Positions 1 to 8,392 of a DNA stretch of 64,000 nt are shown piece by piece. The stretch comes from Alphaproteobacteria bacterium (GTDB lineage Bacteria > Pseudomonadota > Alphaproteobacteria > Rhizobiales > CAJQND01), in contig JAAEUE010000365.1 of the NCBI GenBank assembly GCA_024227565.1, forward strand, positions 1-64,000, written 5' to 3'. Both the position numbers and the translations under genes were made by a program. The notes below the pieces were generated by a model. It did not search any database. It saw only the letters and a list, made by a program, of their open reading frames with translations, and was not told the origin of the DNA. Every line of letters starts with the position of its first letter. Position 1 is the stretch's first letter.

Positions 1-193
1 GCCTCAACGGTGACCCTTGAGGCTTTCCTGCCACGTCCAGGCAGTTCCATCCCAAGCATCATCTGCACATGTCACGTGAATGACGGTCTAGACACGCCCC
101 CGGTACACGGCAGTGGGGAACATATAGAGAACACAACCATCTATGTCAAGGACTATTTTCATGTATAAATGCGTGTGCAGGGTTGTGGGGACA
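1..193. other. Left-edge non-coding stretch
   Basis: No convincing gene is visible. A short inverted repeat with 7-bp arms (GCCTCAA/TTGAGGC, positions 1-23) sits at the very edge. It could be the end of a terminator for a gene outside the window, but the following T-run is only three bases. The rest lies downstream of the minus-strand dipeptidase gene. Confidence 0.4.
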
Positions 194-1195
194 CTATGCC
201 GGTGCCTTCCAAACCTCGCGTGCCAAGCGGAGCCAGTTCTCTCCCAAAATGCCGCGGCAATCATTTGAGCTGTAGCCGGCCAGAAGCATCCGTTCGGTCA
301 GCCCCTCCAAACAATCTGGTCCACATGCCGGCAGATCATCGGCTTGATAGCCCTGATCGGCAGGCCATCTCGCCGTATCTTGCGCTATCGCAGCCAGGGT
401 CATTGAAGGGTCCGTGACGATATCGAGGCCCAGCCCCACCCTCGCTGCCCCGATAACCTGGCACCAATGGTCGACATGACGAAACAACAGCTCAACCAGA
501 TCATCGCCCAGGCCAAGGAACCACCCGACGCCGTTCAATCCGATCATCCCGCCGGTGGCGGCACATGCACGGGCCATGTCATCACTCAGATTGCGATCGT
601 GCGCGAATACGGCTGCCGGGTTGGCGTGAGAATAGATCACCGGCGCCGCCGCCAGTTCAAAGGCCTCCAGGGCTGTGCGCGATCCTGTGTGGGAGCAGTC
701 AACAAGCATTCCAACCCGCTGCATCTCGGCAATCAATTCACGTCCGAACTTGGAAAGCCCGCTGTCGGTCCTCTCGTGAATGCCATCGCCAACGTTGTTT
801 CTGTGGTTGTAGGCCAGCAGCGCGTGGCGGACGCCGAGATTGTAAAACATCTCCACCAGGCCAAGATCGCGGGCGAACGGTGTGGTTCCCTGGAAGTGGA
901 ACCCAAGGGCCAGTTTGCCCTCGGCCTTGGCCCGCTGCGCATCGCCGGCTGAAGAGAGCAGCAGGAACCGGTCGTCGTTTGCCCGAACGAACTTGCGCCA
1001 ATGCGATATGCGCCTGATCGCCGTCATGGTGTCTTCCGGGTCGTAAGCGACTGTAATTGAAACGGCGTCGTACCCGGCTTGCCTCATTTGCTCGAGCTGA
1101 AGCTCATGCGCAGCCCATGTCCCACAATACTCGGTGGCCGGGAACAGTTGATCCCAGACCAATGCATCACCGACGATTTGCTTGGCATTCGACAT
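194..1195 (-). CDS. Peptidase M19 (membrane dipeptidase) family protein, atypical metal site
   Basis: This 333-residue protein belongs to the renal-dipeptidase (M19) fold family, amidohydrolase-type TIM barrels that usually cleave dipeptides with two zinc ions. Visible family hallmarks are the Asp-Cys-Ser-His stretch at 166-169, Tyr-Ser-His at 188-190 followed by an Arg-Asn-Leu-Ser-Asp-Asp segment near 201, and Gly-Leu-Gly-Leu-Asp late in the barrel. Two usual ligands look altered: the first HxD reads Val-Trp-Asp (13-15), and the bridging Glu reads Gln102. The protein therefore fits a divergent M19 subgroup whose dipeptidase activity is uncertain. No signal peptide is seen, so it is probably cytoplasmic. 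The ATG at 1195 follows a GGCAAGG ribosome site. It is the last gene of the minus-strand run that starts near 8.8 kb, 67 bp beyond its neighbour. Confidence 0.85.
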   Translation of the reverse strand: MSNAKQIVGDALVWDQLFPATEYCGTWAAHELQLEQMRQAGYDAVSITVAYDPEDTMTAIRRISHWRKFVRANDDRFLLLSSAGDAQRAKAEGKLALGFHFQGTTPFARDLGLVEMFYNLGVRHALLAYNHRNNVGDGIHERTDSGLSKFGRELIAEMQRVGMLVDCSHTGSRTALEAFELAAAPVIYSHANPAAVFAHDRNLSDDMARACAATGGMIGLNGVGWFLGLGDDLVELLFRHVDHWCQVIGAARVGLGLDIVTDPSMTLAAIAQDTARWPADQGYQADDLPACGPDCLEGLTERMLLAGYSSNDCRGILGENWLRLAREVWKAPA

Positions 1196-1262
1196 CGTAC
1201 CTTGCCCTCATGGCTGGACCTAAAAATGTGCCGGTGCGCCGGTCAGCCAAATCCGCCGTGGC

Positions 1263-1895
1263 CTAATAATAGCACTTTTGCTTTTTCTTCAGCGCCCTGG
1301 TGACAAGTCTATCAAAATGTCTGCCTGTGGCGTTTGACTTGTTGCGCGCAGCTGCCACGAACAACGCGCGAACCTGCTCTTTGTCTTCGCCCATGCGCAG
1401 CAATGTGGTGAACTGCAAACCGCCGTAGGAGGCATGATCGGGCAGCATTCCCTCTGCCGTCAGTTGCCGGAGTTCCGGCAGCGCGCAGGTTGCCTTGGCA
1501 CCTGCCTGGCACAATCCGCACAGGCCGCCCAGATAGGGATGCTGAAACTGGGATTTGCGATAGAAATGTTTCCCGCCTTCAAGCCCCACCTTCATCAACG
1601 CAAAAAGCGTGGGCACGGCGTCATCGCCGAACACCGCCAATCGTTGCAGCGCGATGTACCCATGCCATTGAACATCGGGACGCGAGGCCAAAGCCTCCAA
1701 CTCGGGCGCACCGGGTAAATGCCAACATTCAACGATCTGAGACTGTATCTGCGCGTCACTGCGGAACCTATTTTTCAGGGCTCTCCTCGCTCGCAGCCAG
1801 GGCCCTGTCTTCCGGGCGGTTGCTTGGAAAGCGGTATGATCCGTAGCGCAGCGCCAGAACCGATGCGGCGAGCACAAAAATTCCTCCGGCCACAA
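1263..1895 (-). CDS. Unrecognised protein, start uncertain
   Basis: An open frame of up to 210 codons whose first 40 or so overlap the end of the PsiE-like gene in another frame and do not look like protein. From about 1770 downward it does: a helical, HEAT-like segment with Ala-Val-Pro-Thr-Leu-Phe-Ala-Leu, several Cys residues, and a basic Lys/Arg-rich C-terminus. No ATG or GTG lies near the junction. The only in-frame starts are TTG at 1895 or 1877 inside the neighbour, or TTG codons some 25 codons into the good region. It may use a rare start, be translationally coupled to the gene before it, or have lost its 5' end. Function not recognised. Confidence 0.45.
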   Translation of the reverse strand: MWPEEFLCSPHRFWRCATDHTAFQATARKTGPWLRARRALKNRFRSDAQIQSQIVECWHLPGAPELEALASRPDVQWHGYIALQRLAVFGDDAVPTLFALMKVGLEGGKHFYRKSQFQHPYLGGLCGLCQAGAKATCALPELRQLTAEGMLPDHASYGGLQFTTLLRMGEDKEQVRALFVAAARNKSNATGRHFDRLVTRALKKKQKCYY

Positions 1896-2259
1896 TGAGT
1901 ATATCGACCTCCGGCTTGTGGTGCGAATTAACGAACCCGACCAGATGGCGGGTCAATGCGGTGATCGCCACATAGATCAAGAAACGCACCGGCATGTGGT
2001 TGGTCTTGAAGTAGATGCCGACCATGGCGCCGATCTCAAGGTAGATGAACAGCAAGAGGAGGTCCTCAACACTGGCCGTGCCTTTTTCGATCATCGAAAT
2101 GAACTCAAAACTCGCCGCCCAGACGGTTGCCGCCCCAATCGCAAACAGGCCGAGGAGATGGAACGCATCGACCAGAAAATCACCGGCTTTGTTTATGCGC
2201 TCGCGGGCTGGTCCCTCTTCCAGGGAAATCCCTCTTGCTCGGCCACGTTCCTGTTCCAA
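1768..2259 (-). CDS. PsiE-like phosphate-starvation-inducible membrane protein
   Basis: A small integral membrane protein of about 163 residues matching the PsiE family. It has four predicted hydrophobic segments: around Ala-Phe-His-Leu-Leu-Gly-Leu, Leu-Leu-Leu-Leu-Phe-Ile-Tyr-Leu, Phe-Leu-Ile-Tyr-Val-Ala-Ile and Ile-Leu-Ile-Val-Ala-Gly-Gly. The loop with Lys-Thr-Asn-His-Met-Pro-Val-Arg and the Thr-Arg-His-Leu-Val motif are typical of PsiE proteins. The molecular role of the family is unknown; E. coli psiE responds to phosphate starvation and cAMP-CRP. A TTG at 2259 is chosen because GGGAGG lies six bases before it; a TTG at 2283 in the same frame is possible. It lies between the monooxygenase cluster and the unrecognised gene. 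Confidence 0.75.
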   Translation of the reverse strand: MEQERGRARGISLEEGPARERINKAGDFLVDAFHLLGLFAIGAATVWAASFEFISMIEKGTASVEDLLLLFIYLEIGAMVGIYFKTNHMPVRFLIYVAITALTRHLVGFVNSHHKPEVDILIVAGGIFVLAASVLALRYGSYRFPSNRPEDRALAASEESPEK

Positions 2260-2358
2260 ATTCGCCTCCCGCCCCCTTTGCAAGCCACCATACTATCCCA
2301 ATAGGGTGCGGCATGTCGAAAAAGCACGGCCTTGAACTGTGCACAGGATCTTGCCGGT

Positions 2359-3948
2359 TCAAGAGAACACGAAACCTGAATACCCGTTGCGGGCCACCTC
2401 ATCGCATTTGGCCACATAGGTCGGAAATCCGAGATAGGGCATAAACACCCGGGGCTTGCCGGGAACATTGGCGCCAAGGTACCAGGAATTGCAGGTTGGG
2501 TAGAGGGTGCGGCCGGCAAGGGCGTTCACGTGTTCGACCCAGGCTTCCTCGGCTTGGGCTTCGGGCTCCACCGCCTGGGCGCCGCGCGCGAGGGTGGCAT
2601 GCAGCAGATCTGAGATCCACTCCACATGTTGCTCGATGGACGGCAGCATGTTGGTGAGCACCGAAGGGCTGCCGGGCCCTGTGACCATGAAGAAGTTTGG
2701 AAATCCTGCCGTCGACAGGCCCAGATAGGTGCAAGGGCCCGCGGCCCATTTGTCCTTCAAGGTCTGGCCGTCCCTGCCGCGGATGTCCACGCCCAACAGC
2801 GAGCCTGTCATGGCGTCGAACCCAGTGGCCAGCACAATGGCGTCAACGTCTGCCACCTCGCCATGGGCCTTCACCCCGGCCGGAGTGAATTCCTCAACCG
2901 GCGCTTCGCTGATATCGACCAGGGTGACGTTGGGCCGGTTGTAGGTTTCAAAGTAATCGATATCCACACACAGGCGTTTGCAGCCGATCACCGATTTGGG
3001 GCAGAGCAGTTCGGCCACCTTTGGGTCGTTCACAGTCTCGCGAATTTTGCCGCGCACGAAGTCAGCCGCGACCTCATTCGCCTCTGCGCTTAAGAGAAGG
3101 TCATTGAACGCGCCGGCAAAAGAGATCCCTCCCCGGTCCCAGCGAAATTGATACTCCGCCTGGCGCTCCTCCGGCGACACCGACATGGTGGCCACATCGT
3201 TTAGCGGGTAGTGCAGGCCGTTGCGCACCTGCTTGGCCTTGGCGCGGAACTCTGGATAGTTTGCCTTGATGGCATCGCGCAATTCAGGATCGAGCGCACC
3301 GTTGCGGGCCGGCACCGCATAGTTTGCCGTGCGCTGAAACACCGTCAGGTGCGCCGCCTGGGCTGCGATCTGCGGAATGCATTGGATGGCCGAAGAGCCG
3401 GTGCCGATAACCGCCACACGCTTGCCGGTGAAATCCACAGGCTCATGTGGCCAGCTGCCGGTGTGGTAGACCGGGCCTGTGAAGCTGTTTGCACCTTTGA
3501 ACTGGGGCTTGTTGGTGGACGACAGGCAGCCGGTGGCCATGATGAAGAACTTGGTGTCGTAAACCTCGCCCTCGGCGGTTTCGATGCGCCAGCGGGCGGT
3601 GTCGTCCTGATAGGTGGCGGCGCTTACGTTTGTTTCAAACTGGATGTCCCGGCGCAGATCAAAGCGGTCGGCCACGTGGCCCGCATAGCGCAAGATCTCC
3701 GGCTGGGGGGCATAGCGTTCAGACCAGTCCCAGTCCTGCTGCAACTCTTCAGAAAACTGGTAGGAATACTCCATGCTCTCCACATCGCAGCGCGCGCCGG
3801 GATAGCGGTTCCAATACCAGGTGCCGCCCACATCGCTGCCGCGCTCCAAAACGCGCACCTTGAGCCCACGCCCGCGCAGCAGATGCAGCAGGTACATGCC
3901 GGAAAAACCGGCGCCCACAACGATGACGTCGAACTGATGTGTGCTCAT
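2359..3948 (-). CDS. Flavin-dependent Baeyer-Villiger monooxygenase
   Basis: At 529 residues this fits class B flavoprotein monooxygenases that insert oxygen next to a ketone using FAD, NADPH and O2. The FAD Rossmann motif Gly-Ala-Gly-Phe-Ser-Gly is at 12-17 and the NADPH motif Gly-Thr-Gly-Ser-Ser-Ala at 182-187. Between them, at 156-167, is FTGPVYHTGSWP, an exact match to the FxGxxxHxxxWP fingerprint of Baeyer-Villiger enzymes. The Gly-Gly-Thr-Trp-Tyr-Trp-Asn-Arg-Tyr-Pro-Gly stretch (41-51) is also typical of cyclohexanone-monooxygenase relatives. Substrates are probably cyclic or steroid-like ketones, made by the SDR whose stop codon lies 5 bp upstream. Soluble and cytoplasmic. The exact substrate cannot be told from sequence. 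Confidence 0.93.
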   Translation of the reverse strand: MSTHQFDVIVVGAGFSGMYLLHLLRGRGLKVRVLERGSDVGGTWYWNRYPGARCDVESMEYSYQFSEELQQDWDWSERYAPQPEILRYAGHVADRFDLRRDIQFETNVSAATYQDDTARWRIETAEGEVYDTKFFIMATGCLSSTNKPQFKGANSFTGPVYHTGSWPHEPVDFTGKRVAVIGTGSSAIQCIPQIAAQAAHLTVFQRTANYAVPARNGALDPELRDAIKANYPEFRAKAKQVRNGLHYPLNDVATMSVSPEERQAEYQFRWDRGGISFAGAFNDLLLSAEANEVAADFVRGKIRETVNDPKVAELLCPKSVIGCKRLCVDIDYFETYNRPNVTLVDISEAPVEEFTPAGVKAHGEVADVDAIVLATGFDAMTGSLLGVDIRGRDGQTLKDKWAAGPCTYLGLSTAGFPNFFMVTGPGSPSVLTNMLPSIEQHVEWISDLLHATLARGAQAVEPEAQAEEAWVEHVNALAGRTLYPTCNSWYLGANVPGKPRVFMPYLGFPTYVAKCDEVARNGYSGFVFS

Positions 3949-3953
3949 CGCAC

Positions 3954-4757
3954 CTAGGCCGCCGTGAGGCCGCCGTCGACCACAAGCGACGATCCGGTCA
4001 TGAAGCCCGCATCGTCCGAGGCCAGGAACACGATGGCGCGGGCAATGTCATCCACCGTGCCAAGGCGCCCCATGGGATGGCGCTGGATCGACCTTTTCAG
4101 GGCGAGGTCGGTGTCATTCTCGCTGAACATGCGCGCGCCGGTCTCAATCGTCTGTTGGCCCATTTCCGTGTCGATAACCCCTGGGTGCACCGAATTGACC
4201 CGGATGCGGTCTTTCTTGCGGGCAAAGTCCAGGGCGGTGGATTTGGTGAACACGGTGACACCGCCCTTGGTCATGGAATAGAGCGGGTCAAGCGGCGCGC
4301 CCACCAGGCCGGCAATGGAGGAGAGGTTCACAATGGCGCTGCCATGGGGGCTGTCTTTTGCACTTTTGCGCAAGGCCGGGGCACACACCCTGGTGCCCAG
4401 GAAGACGCCGGTGAGGTTCACCGAAACCAGCCTGTTCCAGTCGTCCAGCGGCACCTCTTCAAAGTCTTGGCCCAAAAACAAACCGGCATTGTTCACCAGA
4501 ATGTCGAGCTTGCCGAAATGGCCCACGGCAGCCTCAACCGCCGCGGCCCAGCTGTCTTCCCGGCTCACGTCCAGGTCCACATAGAGGGCGTCACCGCCCT
4601 CGTCTGTTATGGACTTGACGGTGGCTCGCCCAACATCGCCAAGCACGTCTGCCACCACAACCTTGGCGCCCGCCTGGCTCATCAGCCGGGCGGTCTCTGC
4701 ACCAATGCCTTTGGCCGCCCCGGAAATCAGGGCAACCTTGTTATCGAGCCGGTTCAT
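3954..4757 (-). CDS. Short-chain dehydrogenase/reductase (SDR)
   Basis: A classical 267-residue SDR. The cofactor loop is Ser-Gly-Ala-Ala-Lys-Gly-Ile-Gly (12-19, Ser in place of the usual Thr) and Asp37 after the second strand suggests NAD(H) preference. The Asn-Asn-Ala-Gly motif is at 89-92. The catalytic set is Asn114, Ser147, Tyr160 and Lys164. The C-terminal Thr-Gly-Ser-Ser-Leu-Val-Val-Asp-Gly-Gly motif is complete. It resembles hydroxysteroid and cyclic-alcohol dehydrogenases. Sitting 5 bp before the Baeyer-Villiger enzyme gene and 14 bp after an aldehyde dehydrogenase gene, it probably oxidises an alcohol to the ketone used by the monooxygenase, or acts on a ring-opened hydroxy acid. 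Confidence 0.92.
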   Translation of the reverse strand: MNRLDNKVALISGAAKGIGAETARLMSQAGAKVVVADVLGDVGRATVKSITDEGGDALYVDLDVSREDSWAAAVEAAVGHFGKLDILVNNAGLFLGQDFEEVPLDDWNRLVSVNLTGVFLGTRVCAPALRKSAKDSPHGSAIVNLSSIAGLVGAPLDPLYSMTKGGVTVFTKSTALDFARKKDRIRVNSVHPGVIDTEMGQQTIETGARMFSENDTDLALKRSIQRHPMGRLGTVDDIARAIVFLASDDAGFMTGSSLVVDGGLTAA

Positions 4758-4771
4758 ACCTCTGCGCGGCG

Positions 4772-6208
4772 TTAAACGCCGACCTCGGTGACGAACTTGG
4801 TTCTGAGATAAGCATCCAAACCTTCGATGCCGCCCTCAGCGCCATAACCGCTTTCATTGATGCCGCCGAAGGGGGTTTCCGGTGTGGACACAACGAAGCT
4901 GTTGACCGCAAGCATGCCGGCTTCGATCTGGTCGGCCAGAGCCGCGGCGCGGGCGCCGTCGTTGGTGAAGGCATAAGAGGCAAGGCCGAACATCAGCTTG
5001 TTGGCGCGGGCCACAACCTCATCAAAGCTCTCAAACGATGCGATCGGCGCAACCGGGCCAAACGGCTCTTCGTTCATGATCTTGGCGTCTTCGGGTACGT
5101 TCTTCAGAACGGTCGGGGTGTAGAAATAGCCCTGGTTGCCCATGCGCTCGCCGCCATGCATCAACTCAGCACCGCTGGCCACCGCGTCGTCCACGAAATC
5201 CTGCATGATGCCGAGGCGGCGCTCGCCGATGAGCGGACCCATGGCCACGCCATCATCCATGCCATTGCCAACCTTGACCTTCTTGGTGGCATCAACAAAT
5301 GCATCCGCGAATTCATCGGCCACACTGTCTTGCACAAAGAAGCGGGTTGGCGAGACACAAACCTGGCCGGCGTTGCGGTATTTGAAGCCGGCCGCCATTT
5401 GGGCTGCCTTTTGAACGTCTGCATCGTCGAACACGATCACCGGCGAATGGCCGCCCAATTCCATGGTGCAGCGCATGAGGTTGTCGGCTGCCAGTCTTTG
5501 CAAATGCTTGCCGATCGGCACCGAACCGGTGAAGGACAGCTTGCGCAGGCGCGGGTCGGCCAAAAGATGGCGCGAAACCTCGTCCGGCACGCCGAACACC
5601 ACGTTCAACACACCATCGGGCAGGCCGGCGTCCTGGAAGGCGCGGGCGATGGCAACACATGTGCCCGGCGTCTCCTCGCTGGCCTTGATGACAATCGAAC
5701 ACCCGGCGCCAAGCGCACCGGCAACCTTGCGGATCACGTTCACGCCGGGGAAGTTCCAGGCCACGAATGCGGCCACGGGGCCAACCGGCTCCTTGGTCAC
5801 CATCTGGCGCATGCCGGGAACCCGTGCAGGCACCAGGCGGCCATAGGCGCGCTTGCCCTCTTCGGCATACCAGCGCAGCACGGAGATGGTGAAGTCGAGC
5901 TCCATCGCTGCTTCGCCCACAGGCTTGCCCATTTCCAGGGTCAGGTTTTCAGCCATCTCAGCTTTGCGGTCTTCCAGGATCCGCGCTGTGGCTTCCATGA
6001 TGGCCTGGCGTTGAACCGCAGGCGTGGCCTTCCACACCTTGAAGCCGTCGCAGGCTGCCGCAATGGCCTCATCCAGATCTGCCGCGCTGGCGTGGGGCAC
6101 ATGGCCGATAACTTCTTCGGTGGCCGGGTTGATCACCGGTTCGCTTTTGCCGGAGGTGCCGGCAGAGAATTTGCCATTGATCAAGAGTTCGAGCTTTTCA
6201 TACGCCAT
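4772..6208 (-). CDS. NAD(P)-dependent aldehyde dehydrogenase
   Basis: A full-length 478-residue member of the aldehyde dehydrogenase superfamily, which oxidises aldehydes to acids through a cysteine thioester. The general base is Glu250 in Met-Glu-Leu-Gly-Gly-His, and the nucleophile Cys284 follows Arg-Asn-Ala-Gly-Gln-Val. Phe-Thr-Gly-Ser-Val (226-230) and the late Glu-Glu-Pro-Phe-Gly-Pro motif are present. Overall spacing resembles succinate-semialdehyde dehydrogenases, but that level of specificity is not safe to assign. It follows the GMC oxidoreductase by 14 bp and precedes the SDR, so it may take the aldehyde produced by alcohol oxidation in the same pathway. Confidence 0.93.
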   Translation of the reverse strand: MAYEKLELLINGKFSAGTSGKSEPVINPATEEVIGHVPHASAADLDEAIAAACDGFKVWKATPAVQRQAIMEATARILEDRKAEMAENLTLEMGKPVGEAAMELDFTISVLRWYAEEGKRAYGRLVPARVPGMRQMVTKEPVGPVAAFVAWNFPGVNVIRKVAGALGAGCSIVIKASEETPGTCVAIARAFQDAGLPDGVLNVVFGVPDEVSRHLLADPRLRKLSFTGSVPIGKHLQRLAADNLMRCTMELGGHSPVIVFDDADVQKAAQMAAGFKYRNAGQVCVSPTRFFVQDSVADEFADAFVDATKKVKVGNGMDDGVAMGPLIGERRLGIMQDFVDDAVASGAELMHGGERMGNQGYFYTPTVLKNVPEDAKIMNEEPFGPVAPIASFESFDEVVARANKLMFGLASYAFTNDGARAAALADQIEAGMLAVNSFVVSTPETPFGGINESGYGAEGGIEGLDAYLRTKFVTEVGV

Positions 6209-6222
6209 CGCGGTGCAGGTCC

Positions 6223-7704
6223 TTAAGTTTTGGAAATAATGAGGTCGGCAGCCTTTTCGGCCACCATCATGACTGTGTTGTTCAGATTAACACTAACCAT
6301 TGCAGGAAAAACAGAGGCATCGCAAATGCGGATGTTCTCCAGGCCTTTTACCTTCAGGTTTGGAATGACCACGGTGCCCGGATCCTCTTCCCGCCCCATG
6401 CGGCAAGTGCCGGCTGGATGATAGACCGTGCCGCAGGTGCGGCGCACGTAATCGGCCAATTCATCTTGCGATTGAACTTCTGGACCTGGCGCCACTTCCA
6501 CCGCGCCAAGGCCCCCAAAAGCTGCCGTGCCCGTGAGTTTTCGGCAAAACGAGAACCCGGCCAAAATGGTGCGCAGGTCATAGCCTTCAGGATCTGAAAA
6601 ATAGTTGAGATCGATCACCGGATGATCGCGCACGTCCGGGCCGGCCAGCCGAACCTCGCCTTCGCTCCGCGCTCTTGCCACATTTGGAGTGACTTTGACC
6701 GCATTCTCGGCGGCACATATGTCATCGCCGGTTGTGTATTTCTCGCGTAGCCTGAGGGCGAAATAGCAAAGGATTTCCGGAGCCGGTTCGGTTTTGTCCA
6801 GATGAAGCAGCATGGTTGCCTCGCACAGGGTCAACTCCCCGGCAGAAACGGCAGAGGCCAGACTGAAGATCACCGGCGCATCCGGATGGTCGAGCAGATG
6901 GCGCCCCACGCCTCCTGCGTCAGCCACCAGGGATATGCCGTGTTGACGCAACTCTGCGGCGGGGCCCACGCCGGACACCATCAGCAATTGCGGGGTCTGA
7001 ATGGACCCGGCACACATGATGACCTCCCGCCTTGCGAGAATGGCACCGCGGGAGGTTTGGCAGCCGGTCACCTTGGTTCCATCAAACAGCAATCGTTCAG
7101 CCGTCGTGCCGGTCATCACCTGGAGATGAGGCGGCAAACCGCTCAATGGATGCAGATAGCAATTGGAAGACGCTTGCCGCGTGCTGCCGGAAACGTTCAG
7201 CGGGAAAGACCCCACGCCAGCAGCAATCTGATCGCGGAATTGCAGGCGTGGGAGGCCGAGCTCCTGGCCGGCACGAAGAAATGCCGCAGACGTGACACTG
7301 AGAGGGGGGTCGGTCTCCACCTGAACCATGCTCTCTACTCTATCGAAATAGGGTTGCACCCCCTCAGGCCCCCAGCCCGCCGCGCCAAATGCCTCCCAGG
7401 CGGTGAAATCACTTTCCGGCGGAACCAGAAACGCGCAATCATTGTGGTTGCCGCAACCACCAAGCACCTTCGCCCGGGAATATCTCAACAGGGCCGGCCC
7501 GCCCTTTTGAGGGCGTGCAAGAAATCCCCATTCGGTCTCCTCGGTCTGCTCGTCCAACCGAGAGAGTTCGAGCATGGCGGGATCATGTTCATCGGAGCGG
7601 CCAGCTTCCAGCAAGATCACAGTGCCTTGAGAGGCATCGGCCAGTCGGCGCGCAACAATGGCGCCGGCGCTGCCTCCGCCAATGATGAGATAATCACAAT
7701 CCAT
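6223..7704 (-). CDS. GMC-family FAD alcohol oxidoreductase
   Basis: A glucose-methanol-choline oxidoreductase of about 493 residues. The FAD motif Gly-Gly-Gly-Ser-Ala-Gly begins nine residues from the chosen ATG at 7704; a GTG at 7722 would add six residues before the canonical start. The second FAD contact, Ala-Lys-Val-Leu-Gly-Gly-Cys-Gly, is present. The catalytic His is in Tyr-His-Pro-Ala-Gly-Thr-Cys-Arg-Met-Gly, and the partner Asn is in the C-terminal Asn-Leu-Asn-Asn-Thr-Val-Met-Met segment. These enzymes oxidise primary alcohols to aldehydes and pass electrons to O2 or a carrier. The gene lies 46 bp after the RraA-like gene and 14 bp before the aldehyde dehydrogenase gene, a natural alcohol-to-aldehyde-to-acid pair. 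Confidence 0.92.
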   Translation of the reverse strand: MDCDYLIIGGGSAGAIVARRLADASQGTVILLEAGRSDEHDPAMLELSRLDEQTEETEWGFLARPQKGGPALLRYSRAKVLGGCGNHNDCAFLVPPESDFTAWEAFGAAGWGPEGVQPYFDRVESMVQVETDPPLSVTSAAFLRAGQELGLPRLQFRDQIAAGVGSFPLNVSGSTRQASSNCYLHPLSGLPPHLQVMTGTTAERLLFDGTKVTGCQTSRGAILARREVIMCAGSIQTPQLLMVSGVGPAAELRQHGISLVADAGGVGRHLLDHPDAPVIFSLASAVSAGELTLCEATMLLHLDKTEPAPEILCYFALRLREKYTTGDDICAAENAVKVTPNVARARSEGEVRLAGPDVRDHPVIDLNYFSDPEGYDLRTILAGFSFCRKLTGTAAFGGLGAVEVAPGPEVQSQDELADYVRRTCGTVYHPAGTCRMGREEDPGTVVIPNLKVKGLENIRICDASVFPAMVSVNLNNTVMMVAEKAADLIISKT

Positions 7705-7750
7705 GGATATCTTCAGACACACTTATTGCACAAGGGAGACACGCCCTGCC

Positions 7751-8392
7751 CTACGGCATGTTGACATCGATGAGCTCGTCCGACAGGCCCATCAGGCTTA
7801 CGGTGGTTTCGCCGGCCATCAACTTGCGGCGCACCTCCTCTTCGCGGGCATCACGCTGGCGTGCCAGATCAAGCGCCTCGGACCATCCCTCCGCCGGCAG
7901 CACAACGACCCCATCCCGGTCACCTACAACAATATCGCCGTTGTGAACCGTGACGGCGCCCAGGGTGACAGGATTGCCCACGCTGCCCGGCCCGGTCTTC
8001 GCCGGTCCCCGAATGGACAAGCCACGGGCAAATACCGGCAAGCCCAGCCTGGCGATTTCCTCCGCGTCGCGCACCGCACCATCGATCACCATCCCCGCAA
8101 GCCCACGCTGCTGTGCCGCCAGGGCCATGATGTCGCCTGTTACGGCCACGTCCATATGCTCCTTGTAGTCCACCACCAGAACGCTGCCGGGAGCTGCCTT
8201 GGAGATGGCGATGTGGAGCGCAAGATTGTCACCAGCCGGCACCTCGACGGTGAGGGCCGGGCCGGCAAGTTTCATCGCCGGATCGATTGGTTTGATCGCG
8301 GGGTCGAGTGCACCGCTGTCCCCATTGCCATGATATAGATTGGCAGCGCCCAGCTTCCGCAACTCTTCAAGCTGAAATTTTGTCGCTCTCAT
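7751..8392 (-). CDS. RraA-like / 4-hydroxy-4-methyl-2-oxoglutarate aldolase family
   Basis: The real protein begins at the ATG at 8392 with Met-Arg-Ala-Thr-Lys-Phe and is 213 residues long. That ATG overlaps the stop of the cupin gene (ATGA) and has GGAG upstream; an extended frame further upstream only reads the cupin gene out of frame. Family features are Asn-Leu-Tyr-His-Gly near the N-terminus, the Gly-Asp-Asn-Leu-Ala-Leu-His loop, and the central Gly-Xaa-Val-Ile-Asp-Gly-Ala-Val-Arg-Asp motif whose Arg-Asp helps bind metal and substrate in HMG/CHA aldolases. Members either cleave hydroxy-oxo-acids to pyruvate or inhibit RNase E (RraA). Placement in a catabolic operon favours the aldolase role. 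Confidence 0.85.
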   Translation of the reverse strand: MRATKFQLEELRKLGAANLYHGNGDSGALDPAIKPIDPAMKLAGPALTVEVPAGDNLALHIAISKAAPGSVLVVDYKEHMDVAVTGDIMALAAQQRGLAGMVIDGAVRDAEEIARLGLPVFARGLSIRGPAKTGPGSVGNPVTLGAVTVHNGDIVVGDRDGVVVLPAEGWSEALDLARQRDAREEEVRRKLMAGETTVSLMGLSDELIDVNMP

